Below are positions 25,968 to 35,566 of a DNA stretch of 64,000 nucleotides, piece after piece. The notes under the pieces are model-generated. The model was not told the DNA's origin and did no database searches. It worked only from the letters and a program-made list of their open reading frames with translations. Numbering within the stretch: the stretch's first letter is position 1; the number at the start of each line of letters is the position of its first letter. Source of the stretch: Paludisphaera soli (GTDB lineage Bacteria; Planctomycetota; Planctomycetia; Isosphaerales; Isosphaeraceae); contig NZ_JAALJI010000007.1 of assembly GCF_011064595.1 (NCBI RefSeq), positions 62,001 to 126,000 of the forward strand. The letters run 5' to 3'. Position numbers and translations under genes: made by a program.

Positions 25968-26093
25968 CCCGCGAATCGCGCCGAACGAAGCCAATTTCCG
26001 GTGACCCTGGGATGGATGAAGTGGATGTGGCGAAAAGGTTTGCATCCGATGGGTTCGTTTTCGGGGCGGCGCGATCGAACCCAAACCCTGGGA
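25968..26093. repeat. Intergenic repeat, unit A
   Basis: Left part CGCGCCGAACGAAGCCAATT (25977-25996) is followed after about 55 bases by a right part with GGGTTCG (26051-26057) and GATCGAACCCAAA (26073-26085), an imperfect inverted pair. The same two-part layout occurs at 26340-26459 and, inverted, at 59917-60036. Confidence 0.65.
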
Positions 26094-26339
26094 CGACCTG
26101 GGCGATGCCAGCGTCTCGATGGGCCAGCTCGAGATCGCGGCGAAGCCTCAGGATCGGCCCGACGCCGATCCACGAGGCCCTTCGAGTCCGTGGCCACCCG
26201 GTCTCCGCTCCTGGAAGGTGTCGGATGCGCCCAGGGCCGAGGGCGTTCGCATGACGGCGCACCAGGAGCGGACCGTTACGAAGGGGGCTCGTCCCGGGGA
26301 AACACGGCGGCGGGCGCTGATCGGCGTGGGACCGACGAC

Positions 26340-26459
26340 GCGAAGCGCGCCGAACGAAGCCAATTCCCGGTGCCGGGATTTGGCGTTAACGATCTTGCAG
26401 AGCAGGAGTTGCGAAACGATCGGATTGGGTTCGCCCGGCGCGGACGAACCCAATCCCGA
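26340..26459. repeat. Intergenic repeat, unit B, with a perfect hairpin
   Basis: Left part GCGCGCCGAACGAAGCCAAT begins at 26345. The right part is a perfect 12-bp hairpin: GGATTGGGTTCG (26422-26433) pairs with CGAACCCAATCC (26445-26456) around an 11-base GC-rich loop. It ends 12 bases from the stop of the acidic-protein gene and could terminate that transcript. Confidence 0.7.
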
Positions 26460-26470
26460 GGGGGCTCAGG

Positions 26471-26875
26471 TCAGGCCTGCCCGCCCTCGACTTCCTCTTC
26501 CTCCTCGATCTCCTCGTCTTCTAGGTCGTCCATCTCCTCGTCGAGGTCGCCCTCGAAGGAGATCTCGGCGAGGTCGCCGAGGCGGTACTCCTGGCCCTTG
26601 ATCTGGAGCGCGAGGTCCTCCATGGCGGGGATTTCCTCGTCGGTCACGTCGTCCCGCATGGCGAGGGCTTCCAGGCCGTCGATCGCCTGGTCGAGGGCCT
26701 CGGCGAACTCGTCCGGGGAGATGCCCAGCTTCTCGAGGACGTCTTCCCTGGCCATGTAGACGATCTCGACCATGTCGTCGTCGTCGTGATCGTGGCCGCA
26801 GCCGCAGGCGTCGTCGTGCACGTGGTCCGGTTCCAGTTCGTCGCCGTTGTCGTTCTCGTTCAAGTGCTCGTTCAC
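26471..26875 (-). CDS. Small acidic protein with a His/Cys/Asp cluster
   Basis: 134 residues from GTG 26875; AGGAG lies 8 bases upstream at 26884-26888. The N-terminus has a potential metal-binding cluster ('HVHDDACGCGHDHDDDD', residues about 18-34). A helical middle follows ('EDVLEKLGISPDEFAEALDQ'), and the tail is almost all Glu/Asp ('DDLEDEEIEEEEEVEG'). No signal peptide or membrane segment is seen. I do not recognise the family. It follows atpC by about 170 bases but a strong terminator lies between them, so it may be expressed from read-through or its own promoter. A metal-buffering or chaperone-like role is speculative. Confidence 0.7.
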   Translation of the reverse strand: MNEHLNENDNGDELEPDHVHDDACGCGHDHDDDDMVEIVYMAREDVLEKLGISPDEFAEALDQAIDGLEALAMRDDVTDEEIPAMEDLALQIKGQEYRLGDLAEISFEGDLDEEMDDLEDEEIEEEEEVEGGQA

Positions 26876-26962
26876 GGAGCTGTCTCCTGGGCGGGCCCTC
26901 GCGTCCGTCAGGACGCCCGGTCGGGGAGTTGAGGACGGGATGGGCAAGGAAGGTAGAAAGGC

Positions 26963-27010
26963 AAAATCGAGGCCGGACGAACCGACCAGGCGTTCGTCCG
27001 GCCCCGATTT
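26963..27010. terminator. Terminator at the end of the atp operon
   Basis: The arms GGCCGGACGAAC (26971-26982) and GTTCGTCCGGCC (26992-27003) pair perfectly around a 9-base loop. They are extended by AAATCG/CGATTT with one unpaired base opposite another. On the minus strand it ends in a short T-run (CGATTTT). It lies 33 bases past the atpC stop. Confidence 0.75.
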
Positions 27011-27042
27011 GGTGGGAGGAGGGGGGGTTGTCGGGAGGGGCG

Positions 27043-27486
27043 TCAGCGCTTGTTGCTGATGTGGAGCATGGCGCGGAGCTGGGCGACGGCCTTGGCCTTC
27101 TCGGCGATCTCGGCGTCGGTGACGGCGGGGCGCTTGAGGATCTCGTCGAGCCGTTCGGCGGTGCCGTTGGTCTCGATCTTGGCGGCGGGCAGGGCCCGGT
27201 TGGTCAGGACGGTGACGACGTTGTCGCGGACCTGGGCGAAGCCGCCGTCGACGAAGTACGACTCCGACGCGCCGCCGACCTTGATTCTCAACTCGCCGTA
27301 TCCCAGCCGGCCCAGCAGGGGGGCGCGGCCGGGGAGGACGCCCAGCTCGCCGTCGAACAGCGGCAGGGCGACGAAGTCCACGGTCTTGGCGAAGACGGTC
27401 TTCTCGGGGGTGACCACCTGGCACTGGAGGGGCCGGGAGGTGAGTCCCGGCCCGTCCGCGACGGCGGTTTCGGTCTGGCTGGCCAT
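27043..27486 (-). CDS. atpC: ATP synthase epsilon subunit
   Basis: 147 residues. The N-terminal beta-sandwich is typical: 'LQCQVVTPEKTVFAKTVDFV', 'LPLFDGELGVLPGRAPLLG' (the conserved GELGVLP..AP block) and 'YFVDGGFAQVRDNVVTVL'. The C-terminus continues with a helical hairpin ('DEILKRPAVTDAEIAEKAKA'), which in bacteria can inhibit ATP hydrolysis. Epsilon belongs to the central stalk of F1 with gamma. As usual it is the last gene of the operon proper, 51 bases after atpD. Confidence 0.95.
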   Translation of the reverse strand: MASQTETAVADGPGLTSRPLQCQVVTPEKTVFAKTVDFVALPLFDGELGVLPGRAPLLGRLGYGELRIKVGGASESYFVDGGFAQVRDNVVTVLTNRALPAAKIETNGTAERLDEILKRPAVTDAEIAEKAKAVAQLRAMLHISNKR

Positions 27487-27537
27487 GATGATTCGCAGGC
27501 TCCCCTGTCGGGATGGGCTCGGTGTCGTCCGGGTCGG

Positions 27538-29037
<1,500 letters not shown>

Positions 29038-29946
29038 TCATTTCAGGGCGGTCGCGGCCCCGACGATGTCGGCCAGGTCGCCGGTGATCTGCGACTGGCG
29101 GGCCCGGTTGTACTGCCGGGTCAGGGTCTTCGAGAGCTCGTCGGCGTTCTGCGAGGCGCCCTTCATGGCCACCATCCGGGCGATCTGCTCGCTGACGGCC
29201 GCGTCGAGGAAGCACTTGAACAGCCGGACCTTGAACGAGACGGGGACCATCTCCTGGAGGATCCCCTCGGCGTCCGGCAGGAACTCGTAGGGCGTCCGCT
29301 GGCGGGCCGGGCCGCCGGCCGCCGGGGCGGCGTCCGCCGGCTTCGCGTCGGCGTCGGCCGCGTCGACCTGGATCGGCAGCAGGGTCCGCACCACGGCCTC
29401 CTGCCGCGAGGTGTTGACGAACCGGGTGTAGGCGACGTCCATCCGGTCGATCTTCCCTTCCAGGAACATCGCCAGGTAGCGCTCGGCCAGCTTCTCGACC
29501 TCGGCGAACGCCGGCTTGTCCTCGAACTGGAGGTAGCCGACGCTGATCGGCAGCTTGCGGTACTTCCAGAAGTTCTGGCCGCGCTTGCCGGAGATCTCGA
29601 CGTCGACCGTCGAGCCTTCGGCCTGCAGGTCCTGGTAGTCCCGCATCGCGGCCCGCAGGACGTTGCCGTTGTAGCCGCCGGCCAGCCCGCGGTTGCTGGA
29701 GAGGACCAGCAGCAGCGAGTTCTTGACCGGCTCCCGCTTCTCGAACAGGGGGTGGGGGGTGGACGGCGACGATTCGCCGAGGTCGGCGGCCATCTCGGCG
29801 ATCTTCTTGGTGTACGCCTCGGCCTCGACCGCGCGGTCCATCGCCTTGCGGAACCGGGCCGTGGCGATCAGCTCCATCGTCCGGGTGATCTTCCGAATGT
29901 TGTCGACCGCCTTGCGGCGTTTGATGATCGCGCGGGCCTTGGCCAT
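29038..29946 (-). CDS. atpG: ATP synthase gamma subunit
   Basis: 302 residues. The N-terminal coiled-coil helix ('IIKRRKAVDNIRKITRTME') and the C-terminal helix ('ELSKTLTRQYNRARQSQITG') form the rotating shaft inside F1. The Rossmann-like middle contains 'SSNRGLAGGYNGN', the conserved SS(D/N)RGLCG block. A Pro/Ala-rich insert ('AAPAAGGPARQRTPYEF') around residue 220 is lineage-specific. Gamma couples proton flow through the c ring to ATP synthesis. Confidence 0.96.
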   Translation of the reverse strand: MAKARAIIKRRKAVDNIRKITRTMELIATARFRKAMDRAVEAEAYTKKIAEMAADLGESSPSTPHPLFEKREPVKNSLLLVLSSNRGLAGGYNGNVLRAAMRDYQDLQAEGSTVDVEISGKRGQNFWKYRKLPISVGYLQFEDKPAFAEVEKLAERYLAMFLEGKIDRMDVAYTRFVNTSRQEAVVRTLLPIQVDAADADAKPADAAPAAGGPARQRTPYEFLPDAEGILQEMVPVSFKVRLFKCFLDAAVSEQIARMVAMKGASQNADELSKTLTRQYNRARQSQITGDLADIVGAATALK

Positions 29947-30045
29947 CTTGGGTCTCTCGGGATTCGCTCGGGACGCCCCCGACGCCGCGGCGGGCGGCGT
30001 CGGGGGTTCGCCCGTTCAAGGGCTCGATCGCTCGGGACGTCTCGG

Positions 30046-31752
30046 TCAGGACTTGGCCGCGGCGACGGCCGGCGCGGCGGCCTGGCCGGCGTGCCGGAAG
30101 CCGGCCTTGAAGTCCTTGAGGGCCGCCTTGAGGTCGGCCAGGATCGCGTCGGTCAGCTTCTGCTCGCGGGTCAGGTCCTCGACCAGCTTGGGACGCGAGG
30201 CGTGGACGAACTCCAGGAACTCGCGCTCGAACCGCTGGACCTCGCGGACCGGGATGTCGTCCAGCGCCCCGGCCGAGCCGGCGTAGATGCTCATCGCCTG
30301 GTCGATCGCCGAGAGCGGCCGGTACTGGGGCTGCTTCAGCAGCTCGACCATGCGGTAGCCGCGGTCGAGCTGGGCCTGGGTCGCCTTGTCCAGGTCGGTG
30401 CCGAGCTGGGCGAACGCCTCCAGCTCGCGGAAGGCCGCCAGGTCGAGCCGGAGGCCGCCGGCCACCTTGCGGATGGCCCCGATCTGGGCCTTGCCGCCCA
30501 CCCGCGAGACGCTGATGCCGACGTCGATGGCCGGCCGCACGCCCGCGAAGAAGAGGTCGGGCTGGAGGTAGATCTGGCCGTCCGTGATCGAGATCACGTT
30601 CGTCGGGATGTACGCCGACACCTCGCCTTCCAGCGTCTCGATGATCGGCAGGGCCGTCATCGAGCCCCCCGAGGTCGGGGTCTTGACGACCTTGTGCCCC
30701 TGCGGGTAGTTGGCCTTGAGGTCGTGGGCCGCCTCCTCGGCGCCGGGGACGCCGACGTAGACTTTCTTGTTGACGCCCGACTCTTCGCCCACCGACTCCG
30801 GCTTGGTGGACTCGGGGACGATGACGTAGCGGTTCGCCAGCTTGGCCGAACGCTCCAGGAGGCGGGAGTGGGCGTAGAAGATGTCGCCCGGGTAGGCCTC
30901 GCGGCCCGCCGGGCGGCGGAGCAGCAGCGAGACCTCGCGGTAGGCCACGGCCTGCTTCGAGAGGTCGTCGTAGATGCAGAGGGTCGGCTTGCCCTGCTCG
31001 TACATGAAGTACTCGGCCATGGCGCAGCCGGCGTACGGGGCGATGTACTGGAGCGGGGCCGGGTCGCTGGCGCCCGACGCCACGACGATCGTGTAGTCCA
31101 TCGCGCCGTGGCGGCGGAGGATGTCGACCAGGCCGGCCGTCGTCGACTCCTTCTGCGCGATCGCCACGTACACGCAGATGACGCCGGTCCCCTTCTGGTT
31201 GAGGATCGCGTCGATCGCGATGGCCGTCTTGCCCGTCTTGCGGTCGCCGATGATCAGCTGGCGCTGGCCGCGGCCGATCGGGATCATGGCGTCGATGGCC
31301 TTGATGCCGGTCTGAAGCGGCTCGTCGACCGGCTGACGCTCGGCGATGCCGGCGGCCGGAGACTCGATGGCGCGGCTCAGGCTGGTGACGATCGGGCCCG
31401 CGTTGTCGAGCGGCTCGCCGAGCGGGTTCACCACGCGGCCGATCAGGGCGTCGCCCACCGGCACGCGGAGGAGCTGGCCGGTCGCGACGACCTCGTCCCC
31501 CTCCTCGATCTGGGTGTACTCGCCGAGGACGATGACGCCCACCGACGCCTCTTCCAGGTTGAGCGCGATCCCCTTGGCGCCGTTCTTGAACGCGACCATC
31601 TCGCCGGCCATGACGCCCGAGAGGCCGTGCACCCGGGCGATGCCGTCGCCGACCTCGAGCACCGTGCCGACCTCGGAGCGGGTGACCTCGGGCGCGAACT
31701 GCTCGACTTCACGCTGAATGACTGAACTGATCTCTTCGCTTCTGAATTTCAT
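30046..31752 (-). CDS. atpA: ATP synthase alpha subunit with an insertion
   Basis: 568 residues against a usual 500-515. It is the non-catalytic nucleotide-binding F1 subunit. The P-loop is '[15 protein letters not shown]', followed by '[20 protein letters not shown]' and '[19 protein letters not shown]'. The extra length is mostly residues about 308-361, an insertion between '[12 protein letters not shown]' and '[12 protein letters not shown]' that contains '[17 protein letters not shown]'. The C-terminus also has an alanine-rich tail. The start codon lies inside the end of atpH (44-base overlap), so translational coupling is likely. Confidence 0.97.
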   Translation of the reverse strand: MKFRSEEISSVIQREVEQFAPEVTRSEVGTVLEVGDGIARVHGLSGVMAGEMVAFKNGAKGIALNLEEASVGVIVLGEYTQIEEGDEVVATGQLLRVPVGDALIGRVVNPLGEPLDNAGPIVTSLSRAIESPAAGIAERQPVDEPLQTGIKAIDAMIPIGRGQRQLIIGDRKTGKTAIAIDAILNQKGTGVICVYVAIAQKESTTAGLVDILRRHGAMDYTIVVASGASDPAPLQYIAPYAGCAMAEYFMYEQGKPTLCIYDDLSKQAVAYREVSLLLRRPAGREAYPGDIFYAHSRLLERSAKLANRYVIVPESTKPESVGEESGVNKKVYVGVPGAEEAAHDLKANYPQGHKVVKTPTSGGSMTALPIIETLEGEVSAYIPTNVISITDGQIYLQPDLFFAGVRPAIDVGISVSRVGGKAQIGAIRKVAGGLRLDLAAFRELEAFAQLGTDLDKATQAQLDRGYRMVELLKQPQYRPLSAIDQAMSIYAGSAGALDDIPVREVQRFEREFLEFVHASRPKLVEDLTREQKLTDAILADLKAALKDFKAGFRHAGQAAAPAVAAAKS

Positions 31753-32356
31753 GCGTCTTTCCTTCGATCAGCCGCTGGCGTATCTGTTCAAGACGGTTGC
31801 GCACCGAGGCGTCGAGGACCACGTCGCCGATCTGGACGACGAGGCCGCCGATGAGTTCGGGGTCGATCTCGACCTGGAGGACGGGGGTCCCCGGCGTGAG
31901 GCGGGCCACCTTCTTCCGGACGGCCTCCAGCTGCCCCTCGTCGAGCGGGGCGGCGGTCCGCACGCGGACGGCGACCCGGCCGCTCTTGAGGTCCCACTGG
32001 CGGCGGACCTCGTCGGCGATTTCCGCGATCAGCCCGAGCCGGCCGTGCCGGTTGAGGACGCGGAGGAAGTTGAGCACGACCTCGGCGACCCGGCCTTCGA
32101 GCAGGTCCCGGAGGATCCGGTCCTTCTCGGCGGGCGGGACCTGCGACGAGGCCAGGATCGCGGCGAACCGGGGGTTGGGGCCGAGCACCTCGTCCCGGAT
32201 CGCCGCCAGGTCGGCCAGGGCGGCGTCGACGTCGCCGGACGTGCCGGCCGCGCCGATCAGGGCGCCGGCGTAGGCGCGGGCGGCCTCGGCGTCGCCTTTG
32301 TCCAGGGGGCGGGCGGTCGACTTCCTGGCGCTCTTGGGGGCCTGGTCGGTGGTCAT
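31709..32356 (-). CDS. atpH: ATP synthase delta subunit
   Basis: 215 residues. The N-terminal helical bundle includes '[19 protein letters not shown]' and the C-terminal part '[20 protein letters not shown]' with '[21 protein letters not shown]'-like strands (here '[17 protein letters not shown]'), the OSCP/delta signature. Delta links the peripheral stalk (b) to the top of F1 (alpha). A 25-residue basic extension precedes the family domain. The gene overlaps atpF by ATGA and atpA by 44 bases. Confidence 0.95.
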   Translation of the reverse strand: MTTDQAPKSARKSTARPLDKGDAEAARAYAGALIGAAGTSGDVDAALADLAAIRDEVLGPNPRFAAILASSQVPPAEKDRILRDLLEGRVAEVVLNFLRVLNRHGRLGLIAEIADEVRRQWDLKSGRVAVRVRTAAPLDEGQLEAVRKKVARLTPGTPVLQVEIDPELIGGLVVQIGDVVLDASVRNRLEQIRQRLIEGKTHEIQKRRDQFSHSA

Positions 32357-33060
32357 GCCGGGGCGCCTCCGGCGTTCGCGCCCTCGGGCAGCTCGCGGAT
32401 GGCCTCGTCGAGCAGGCGGCGACGGTCGTCCTCGCCCAGGTTCTTGGACAGGACGCGGCCGGCGACCGTCACGGCCACGTCGGCGGTCCGGGCCCAGATC
32501 TCGGTCAGGGCCTGGTCGCGGGCGGTGGCGATGTCGCGCTGGGCGCGGTCGCGGGCGGCGTCGGCGTCGGCCTGGGCGACGCGGAGCAGCTCGGCGGCCC
32601 GGGTCTGGGCGTCGCGCTGGGCCTTGTACAGGAGTTCGCGGACCTTGTCGTCGGTCTCGGCCATCAGCTTTCGGTGCTCGGCCAGGAGCAGCTCGGAGTC
32701 GTTGCGGGCCTTCTCCGACTGGAGCAGGCAGTGCTCGAGGTGCTCTTCGCGGCGGTGCAGGGCCTGGACCAGCGGGCCCCAGGCGAACTTGCCGAGGACG
32801 GCCAGCAGGGTGAGGAAGACGACCAGCGTCCAGATGGCCAGGCCGGGCTGGATCTCCATCGGGTTCGACTTGCCGCCGTGCTCGCCGTGGGCGTCCGCCG
32901 GGCCCGCCTCCGGGCCGTGCGGCGCGGCCGAGGCCGCCGCGGGGGCCGTCGCATGGGCGGCCGGCGGCTCCTCGAACGCGGGGGCGGCGGTCGGGGCGAA
33001 CAGGGCCGAGGCCAGCGCGACGAGTCCGGACCCCAGGACGGACTTGGAGATGCGGAGCAT
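32353..33060 (-). CDS. atpF: ATP synthase b subunit with signal peptide and His-rich segment
   Basis: 235 residues, longer than the usual about 160. It starts with a signal-like segment ('SVLGSGLVALASALFAPTAAPA'), then an Ala/His/Pro-rich stretch ('HATAPAAASAAPHG', 'DAHGEHGG'), then the single membrane helix ('LAIWTLVVFLTLLAVLG'). A long amphipathic helix follows ('EKARNDSELLLAEHRKLMAE') and dimerises as the peripheral stalk. The pre-helix part would face the periplasm. The stop overlaps the atpH start. Confidence 0.94.
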   Translation of the reverse strand: MLRISKSVLGSGLVALASALFAPTAAPAFEEPPAAHATAPAAASAAPHGPEAGPADAHGEHGGKSNPMEIQPGLAIWTLVVFLTLLAVLGKFAWGPLVQALHRREEHLEHCLLQSEKARNDSELLLAEHRKLMAETDDKVRELLYKAQRDAQTRAAELLRVAQADADAARDRAQRDIATARDQALTEIWARTADVAVTVAGRVLSKNLGEDDRRRLLDEAIRELPEGANAGGAPA

Positions 33061-33190
33061 GGGAATGGTTCTCGCGTTTGCGGGGCGGGATCGTGAGGGC
33101 GTCGGGAGGGCGGGGCCGGGGGGCCTCGCCGGGCCGGGGGGGCGCGACGGCTCGCGCCGGCGTCCCCCGGCCGGTTCGGTTCGGGGACGA

Positions 33191-33505
33191 TCAGACGATC
33201 AGCTGGAGCAGCAGCGCGAAGAACGTGACGCCTTCGATGAGGGCCGCGGCGATGATCATGGCCGTCTGGATGTTGCCGGCGATCTCGGGCTGGCGGGCCA
33301 TGCTCTCGACCGCACCGCGGGCCAGCAGGCCGATGCCCAGGCCGGCGCCGATGATGATCAGGCCGGCGCCGATCGGGTTGAGGCTGACCGGGGCGACGAC
33401 GGCGGCGCCGCCGACCGGGACCGCGACGGCGTCCTGGGCGAACGAGGCCCCCTGGCTCATGAGCAGCATGGCGAAAGCGAACAGACCGGTCTTGATCAGT
33501 TTCAT
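33191..33505 (-). CDS. atpE: ATP synthase c subunit with a cleavable-type N-terminus
   Basis: 104 residues, versus 70-90 for most c subunits. Residues 1-23 look like a signal peptide ('LFAFAMLLMSQGASFA-QDA'). The hairpin follows: helix 1 'GAGLIIIGAGLGIGLLARGA', polar loop 'ARQPE', helix 2 with the ion-binding Glu in 'AALIEGVTFFALLLQLIV'. A ring of these subunits carries protons through Fo. The gene lies 130 bases upstream of atpF. Confidence 0.95.
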   Translation of the reverse strand: MKLIKTGLFAFAMLLMSQGASFAQDAVAVPVGGAAVVAPVSLNPIGAGLIIIGAGLGIGLLARGAVESMARQPEIAGNIQTAMIIAAALIEGVTFFALLLQLIV

Positions 33506-33718
33506 CGGACCCTCGGGAAACTTAAATGGTGACGACTGCGACGAGCAGGGGCGTGCGGCGAGGCTTGTCGAAGCCCCGCCCCGGCGAGGGCCGGCGTCTC
33601 ACGCCTCCCCCTCGCCGGTGTTTCATCATCGTGATCGTGCCACGCGGACGGTTCGAACTCGGGTCGTTCGCCGGGCGGCCGCGACGCGCCGCGGAGCGGA
33701 CCCTTCGCCGGCCTCCGG

Positions 33719-34534
33719 TCAGTGCGGGTGCACCGCCGAGCCGATGAAGAGCGCCGAGAGGAACGTGAAGATGTAGGCCTGGAGGAACGCCACGAACAGC
33801 TCCAGCAGGCTCAGGGCGACCACGCCCAGGATGCTGGCCGGCATGACGAAGTAGAAGAGCCACCCGTGCGCCATCAGGATGAACCCCAGGATCACCGCCA
33901 GCACCACGTGGCCCGCGAACATGTTGGCGAACAGTCGCACGGCCAGCACGATGTGCTTGATCAGGAGGCCCACCAGCTCGATCGCGAACATCAGGGGCCA
34001 GAGGAAGTAGTTGAGCGGCTTGGGGACGTCGATGTGGGGGACCAGGCCGGTCAGGTAGCCCGCCACCCCCATCTCGCGGACGCCCGCGGCGACCACCGTC
34101 GCCAGGGTCATGACCGCCAGCACCGCCGTGACGTTGATGTTCCCGGTCGCCGAGGCGAACCCCGGGATCATCCCCAGCAGGTTGTTGAAGAGGACGAAGA
34201 AGAACGCCGTCCACAGGTACGGCAGGAACCGGTCGGCCCCGTGGCCGCCGATCGCCGGCCGCGCCACGTCGTCCCGGATGTACAAGAGCAACGCTTCGAA
34301 TGCGTTGAAGAACCCCCCGCGGCTGACCGGCTGCCGGCGGACGTGCCGGGCCACCGGGACCAGCACCAACACGGCCAGGATCGCCGCGATCAGCTCCATC
34401 ACCATGAACCGGGTGATCTGGAACCCCAGGGGGGCGGGCAGGTGGACCTCCAGCTGGTAGGAGGGGGGCGTCCACCAGGGGAATTCCAGCGTCGGATGGT
34501 CGACGACGTGGGCGAGGGGGTCGTGTGCAGCCAT
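33719..34534 (-). CDS. atpB: ATP synthase a subunit
   Basis: 271 residues with five to six membrane helices. The essential Arg lies in 'HIVLAVRLFANMFAGHVVL', the conserved helix that faces the c-ring Glu and forms the proton half-channels. 'LFNNLLGMIPG' and 'FVAFLQAYIFTFLSALFIG' are further family blocks. The N-terminus carries 'HDPLAHVVDHPTLEFPWW'. About 210 bases of spacer separate it from atpE. Confidence 0.96.
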   Translation of the reverse strand: MAAHDPLAHVVDHPTLEFPWWTPPSYQLEVHLPAPLGFQITRFMVMELIAAILAVLVLVPVARHVRRQPVSRGGFFNAFEALLLYIRDDVARPAIGGHGADRFLPYLWTAFFFVLFNNLLGMIPGFASATGNINVTAVLAVMTLATVVAAGVREMGVAGYLTGLVPHIDVPKPLNYFLWPLMFAIELVGLLIKHIVLAVRLFANMFAGHVVLAVILGFILMAHGWLFYFVMPASILGVVALSLLELFVAFLQAYIFTFLSALFIGSAVHPH

Positions 34535-34606
34535 GTCGGGGGATTTCGCTCTTCTTCTTATTTGTCCGGCCCGCGGACGATCGGTCGGGGGACGTCGACC
34601 GGGGGC

Positions 34607-34885
34607 TTATCCGTTGGCTCGATCCGGGTCGCCGCCCGATCGCGGGGGGCGGCGTCTCTCCTCGGCCCGAGCGATGTCGCCGGGCAGCCGGAGGATGTGA
34701 GTCATGCCGATCGCGAAGCCGAGGACGGCCCCCCCGGCGGCGAGCCAGGGCCCGGTCTCCAGCCAGCGGTCGAGGCCGTGGCCGAGGACGGCGGGGAGGG
34801 CGAACTCCAGGCCGATCGTGGTGACGCGCGACCCCCATTCGAAGCCGGCGGAGGTCCCCGATCGCGAATCCCGGTCGCGGCCCAA
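34607..34885 (-). CDS. atpZ: AtpZ/AtpI-type small ATP synthase accessory protein
   Basis: 92 residues from TTG 34885, selected because GGAGG lies 6-8 bases upstream; the longer open frame reads as shadow. Two membrane helices ('TTIGLEFALPAVLGHGLDRW', 'WLAAGGAVLGFAIGMTHIL') fit the AtpZ/AtpI superfamily, whose members assist c-ring assembly or move Mg2+/Ca2+ with AtpI. The tail is Arg-rich. It is the first gene of the atp operon, where these proteins usually sit. The choice of AtpZ over AtpI rests on its small size and two helices only. Confidence 0.7.
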   Translation of the reverse strand: MGRDRDSRSGTSAGFEWGSRVTTIGLEFALPAVLGHGLDRWLETGPWLAAGGAVLGFAIGMTHILRLPGDIARAEERRRPPRSGGDPDRANG

Positions 34886-35201
34886 GGTCCCCCTCCAGCT
34901 CGTCGACGCCGGGCGTCGGATGACGGGCCACGTCCGCACCCCGAACCTCGGTCCGCGAAGGGGCCGGAGGGGCGAAAGCGGGGATGGACCGAGGTCGTTC
35001 GAGACGGGTCGTCGCACGCCCGTACCATTAAGCCGTCTCAATGGCCCCCTGTCAACAGCCCAGGAACCCGGTTCGCGAAATTTTTCACAAAGTCCCCCGG
35101 GCCCCGGCCGCGGCGGCGGCCGGAACCCATGAGAATATGAGACCGCGAGGGGTTCCTCATCCGCCGATCGGTCGCGGCGGTTCGCGGGGCCGAAATCGGA
35201 A

Positions 35202-35220
35202 TTGACAGGGTTTGTGTCAA
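35202..35220. promoter_or_regulatory. TTGACA/TGTCAA dyad
   Basis: Perfect 6-bp inverted repeat with a 7-base spacer. Each arm is also a consensus -35 hexamer, one per direction. As a plus-strand -35 it would pair only with a poor -10 (GTATCC or TATCCC at 35225-35231). It may be an operator rather than, or as well as, a promoter. Confidence 0.4.
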
Positions 35221-35223
35221 TGT

Positions 35224-35391
35224 GGTATCCCCGATGTCGGCGAGCAGTGATATGGCCGGAGCGACGCCCGTCGCCCTCCATCCCCGGGATACCGATGAGG
35301 GTCCAGCGATGACGTGGCAGAGGATCGGACGGGGCGGCTCTCGGTGAGGACAACGGTCTCGACCCTGGCGGGTCGACGGCCGTTTTTTTTT
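35224..35391 (+). ncRNA. Structured RNA candidate ending in a terminator
   Basis: Three nested stems close one domain: GGTATCCC (35224) with GGGATACC (35286), GATG with CATC (35279), and GGCGA (35239) with TCGCC (35271). A terminator follows, CGACCC-TGGC-GGGTCG at 35360-35375 with outer ACGG/CCGT, and nine T's from 35383. It could be a free small RNA or a terminated leader of the DUF4912 gene 175 bases downstream. No known RNA family was recognised. Confidence 0.45.
35353..35391 (+). terminator. Intrinsic terminator upstream of the DUF4912 gene
   Basis: Stem CGACCC/GGGTCG with a TGGC tetraloop, an internal loop, outer ACGG/CCGT pairs, and an uninterrupted run of nine T's. This is the clearest textbook intrinsic terminator in the window, yet no gene ends just before it on the plus strand. 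Confidence 0.75.
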
Positions 35392-35566
35392 GCCCTTCGC
35401 CCCCTCCCGCCCATGCTCGTCCCGGCCGGTTCCGCCTTGCAGTCGACTAGCCTCGTCCGGGACACAGGGAGTTTTCCGGATCGGTCCACTCACGGAAGAA
35501 TCACGCAACCCGTCATCCATCGCGGCCGGGCCCCGAGGCGCGACTGCGGTGTTGGAGTGGCTCCGC

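Larger units (their letters stand above)
25756..26470. other. Gene-free spacer with two repeat units
   Basis: About 715 bases between the sigma-factor gene and the end of the atp-operon region, with no credible gene. It contains two units of an intergenic repeat family, listed separately. The short open frames here encode phrases such as 'APNEANFR' and 'APNEANSRCRD', which are just the repeat read in frame. The sigma-factor promoter should lie near 25760-25900, but I could not assign it. Confidence 0.6.
34886..35566. other. Divergent spacer between the atp operon and the DUF4912 gene
   Basis: About 680 bases. The atp promoter must lie here on the minus strand; a possible -10 (TATTCT) is near 35130 but I see no matching -35. 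The plus strand carries the structured RNA/terminator described separately. A perfect dyad TTGACA-GGGTTTG-TGTCAA occupies 35202-35220 and could be a regulator site for either side. Confidence 0.5.

Noticed and set aside
25812-26601. Short ORFs encoding APNEAN-type peptides
   Set aside because: They coincide with the intergenic repeat and share only the repeat sequence; no start signals or domains.
35202-35231. Consensus promoter TTGACA with -10 at 35225
   Set aside because: The -10 is poor and the implied start falls inside the first RNA stem; kept only as a possible operator dyad.
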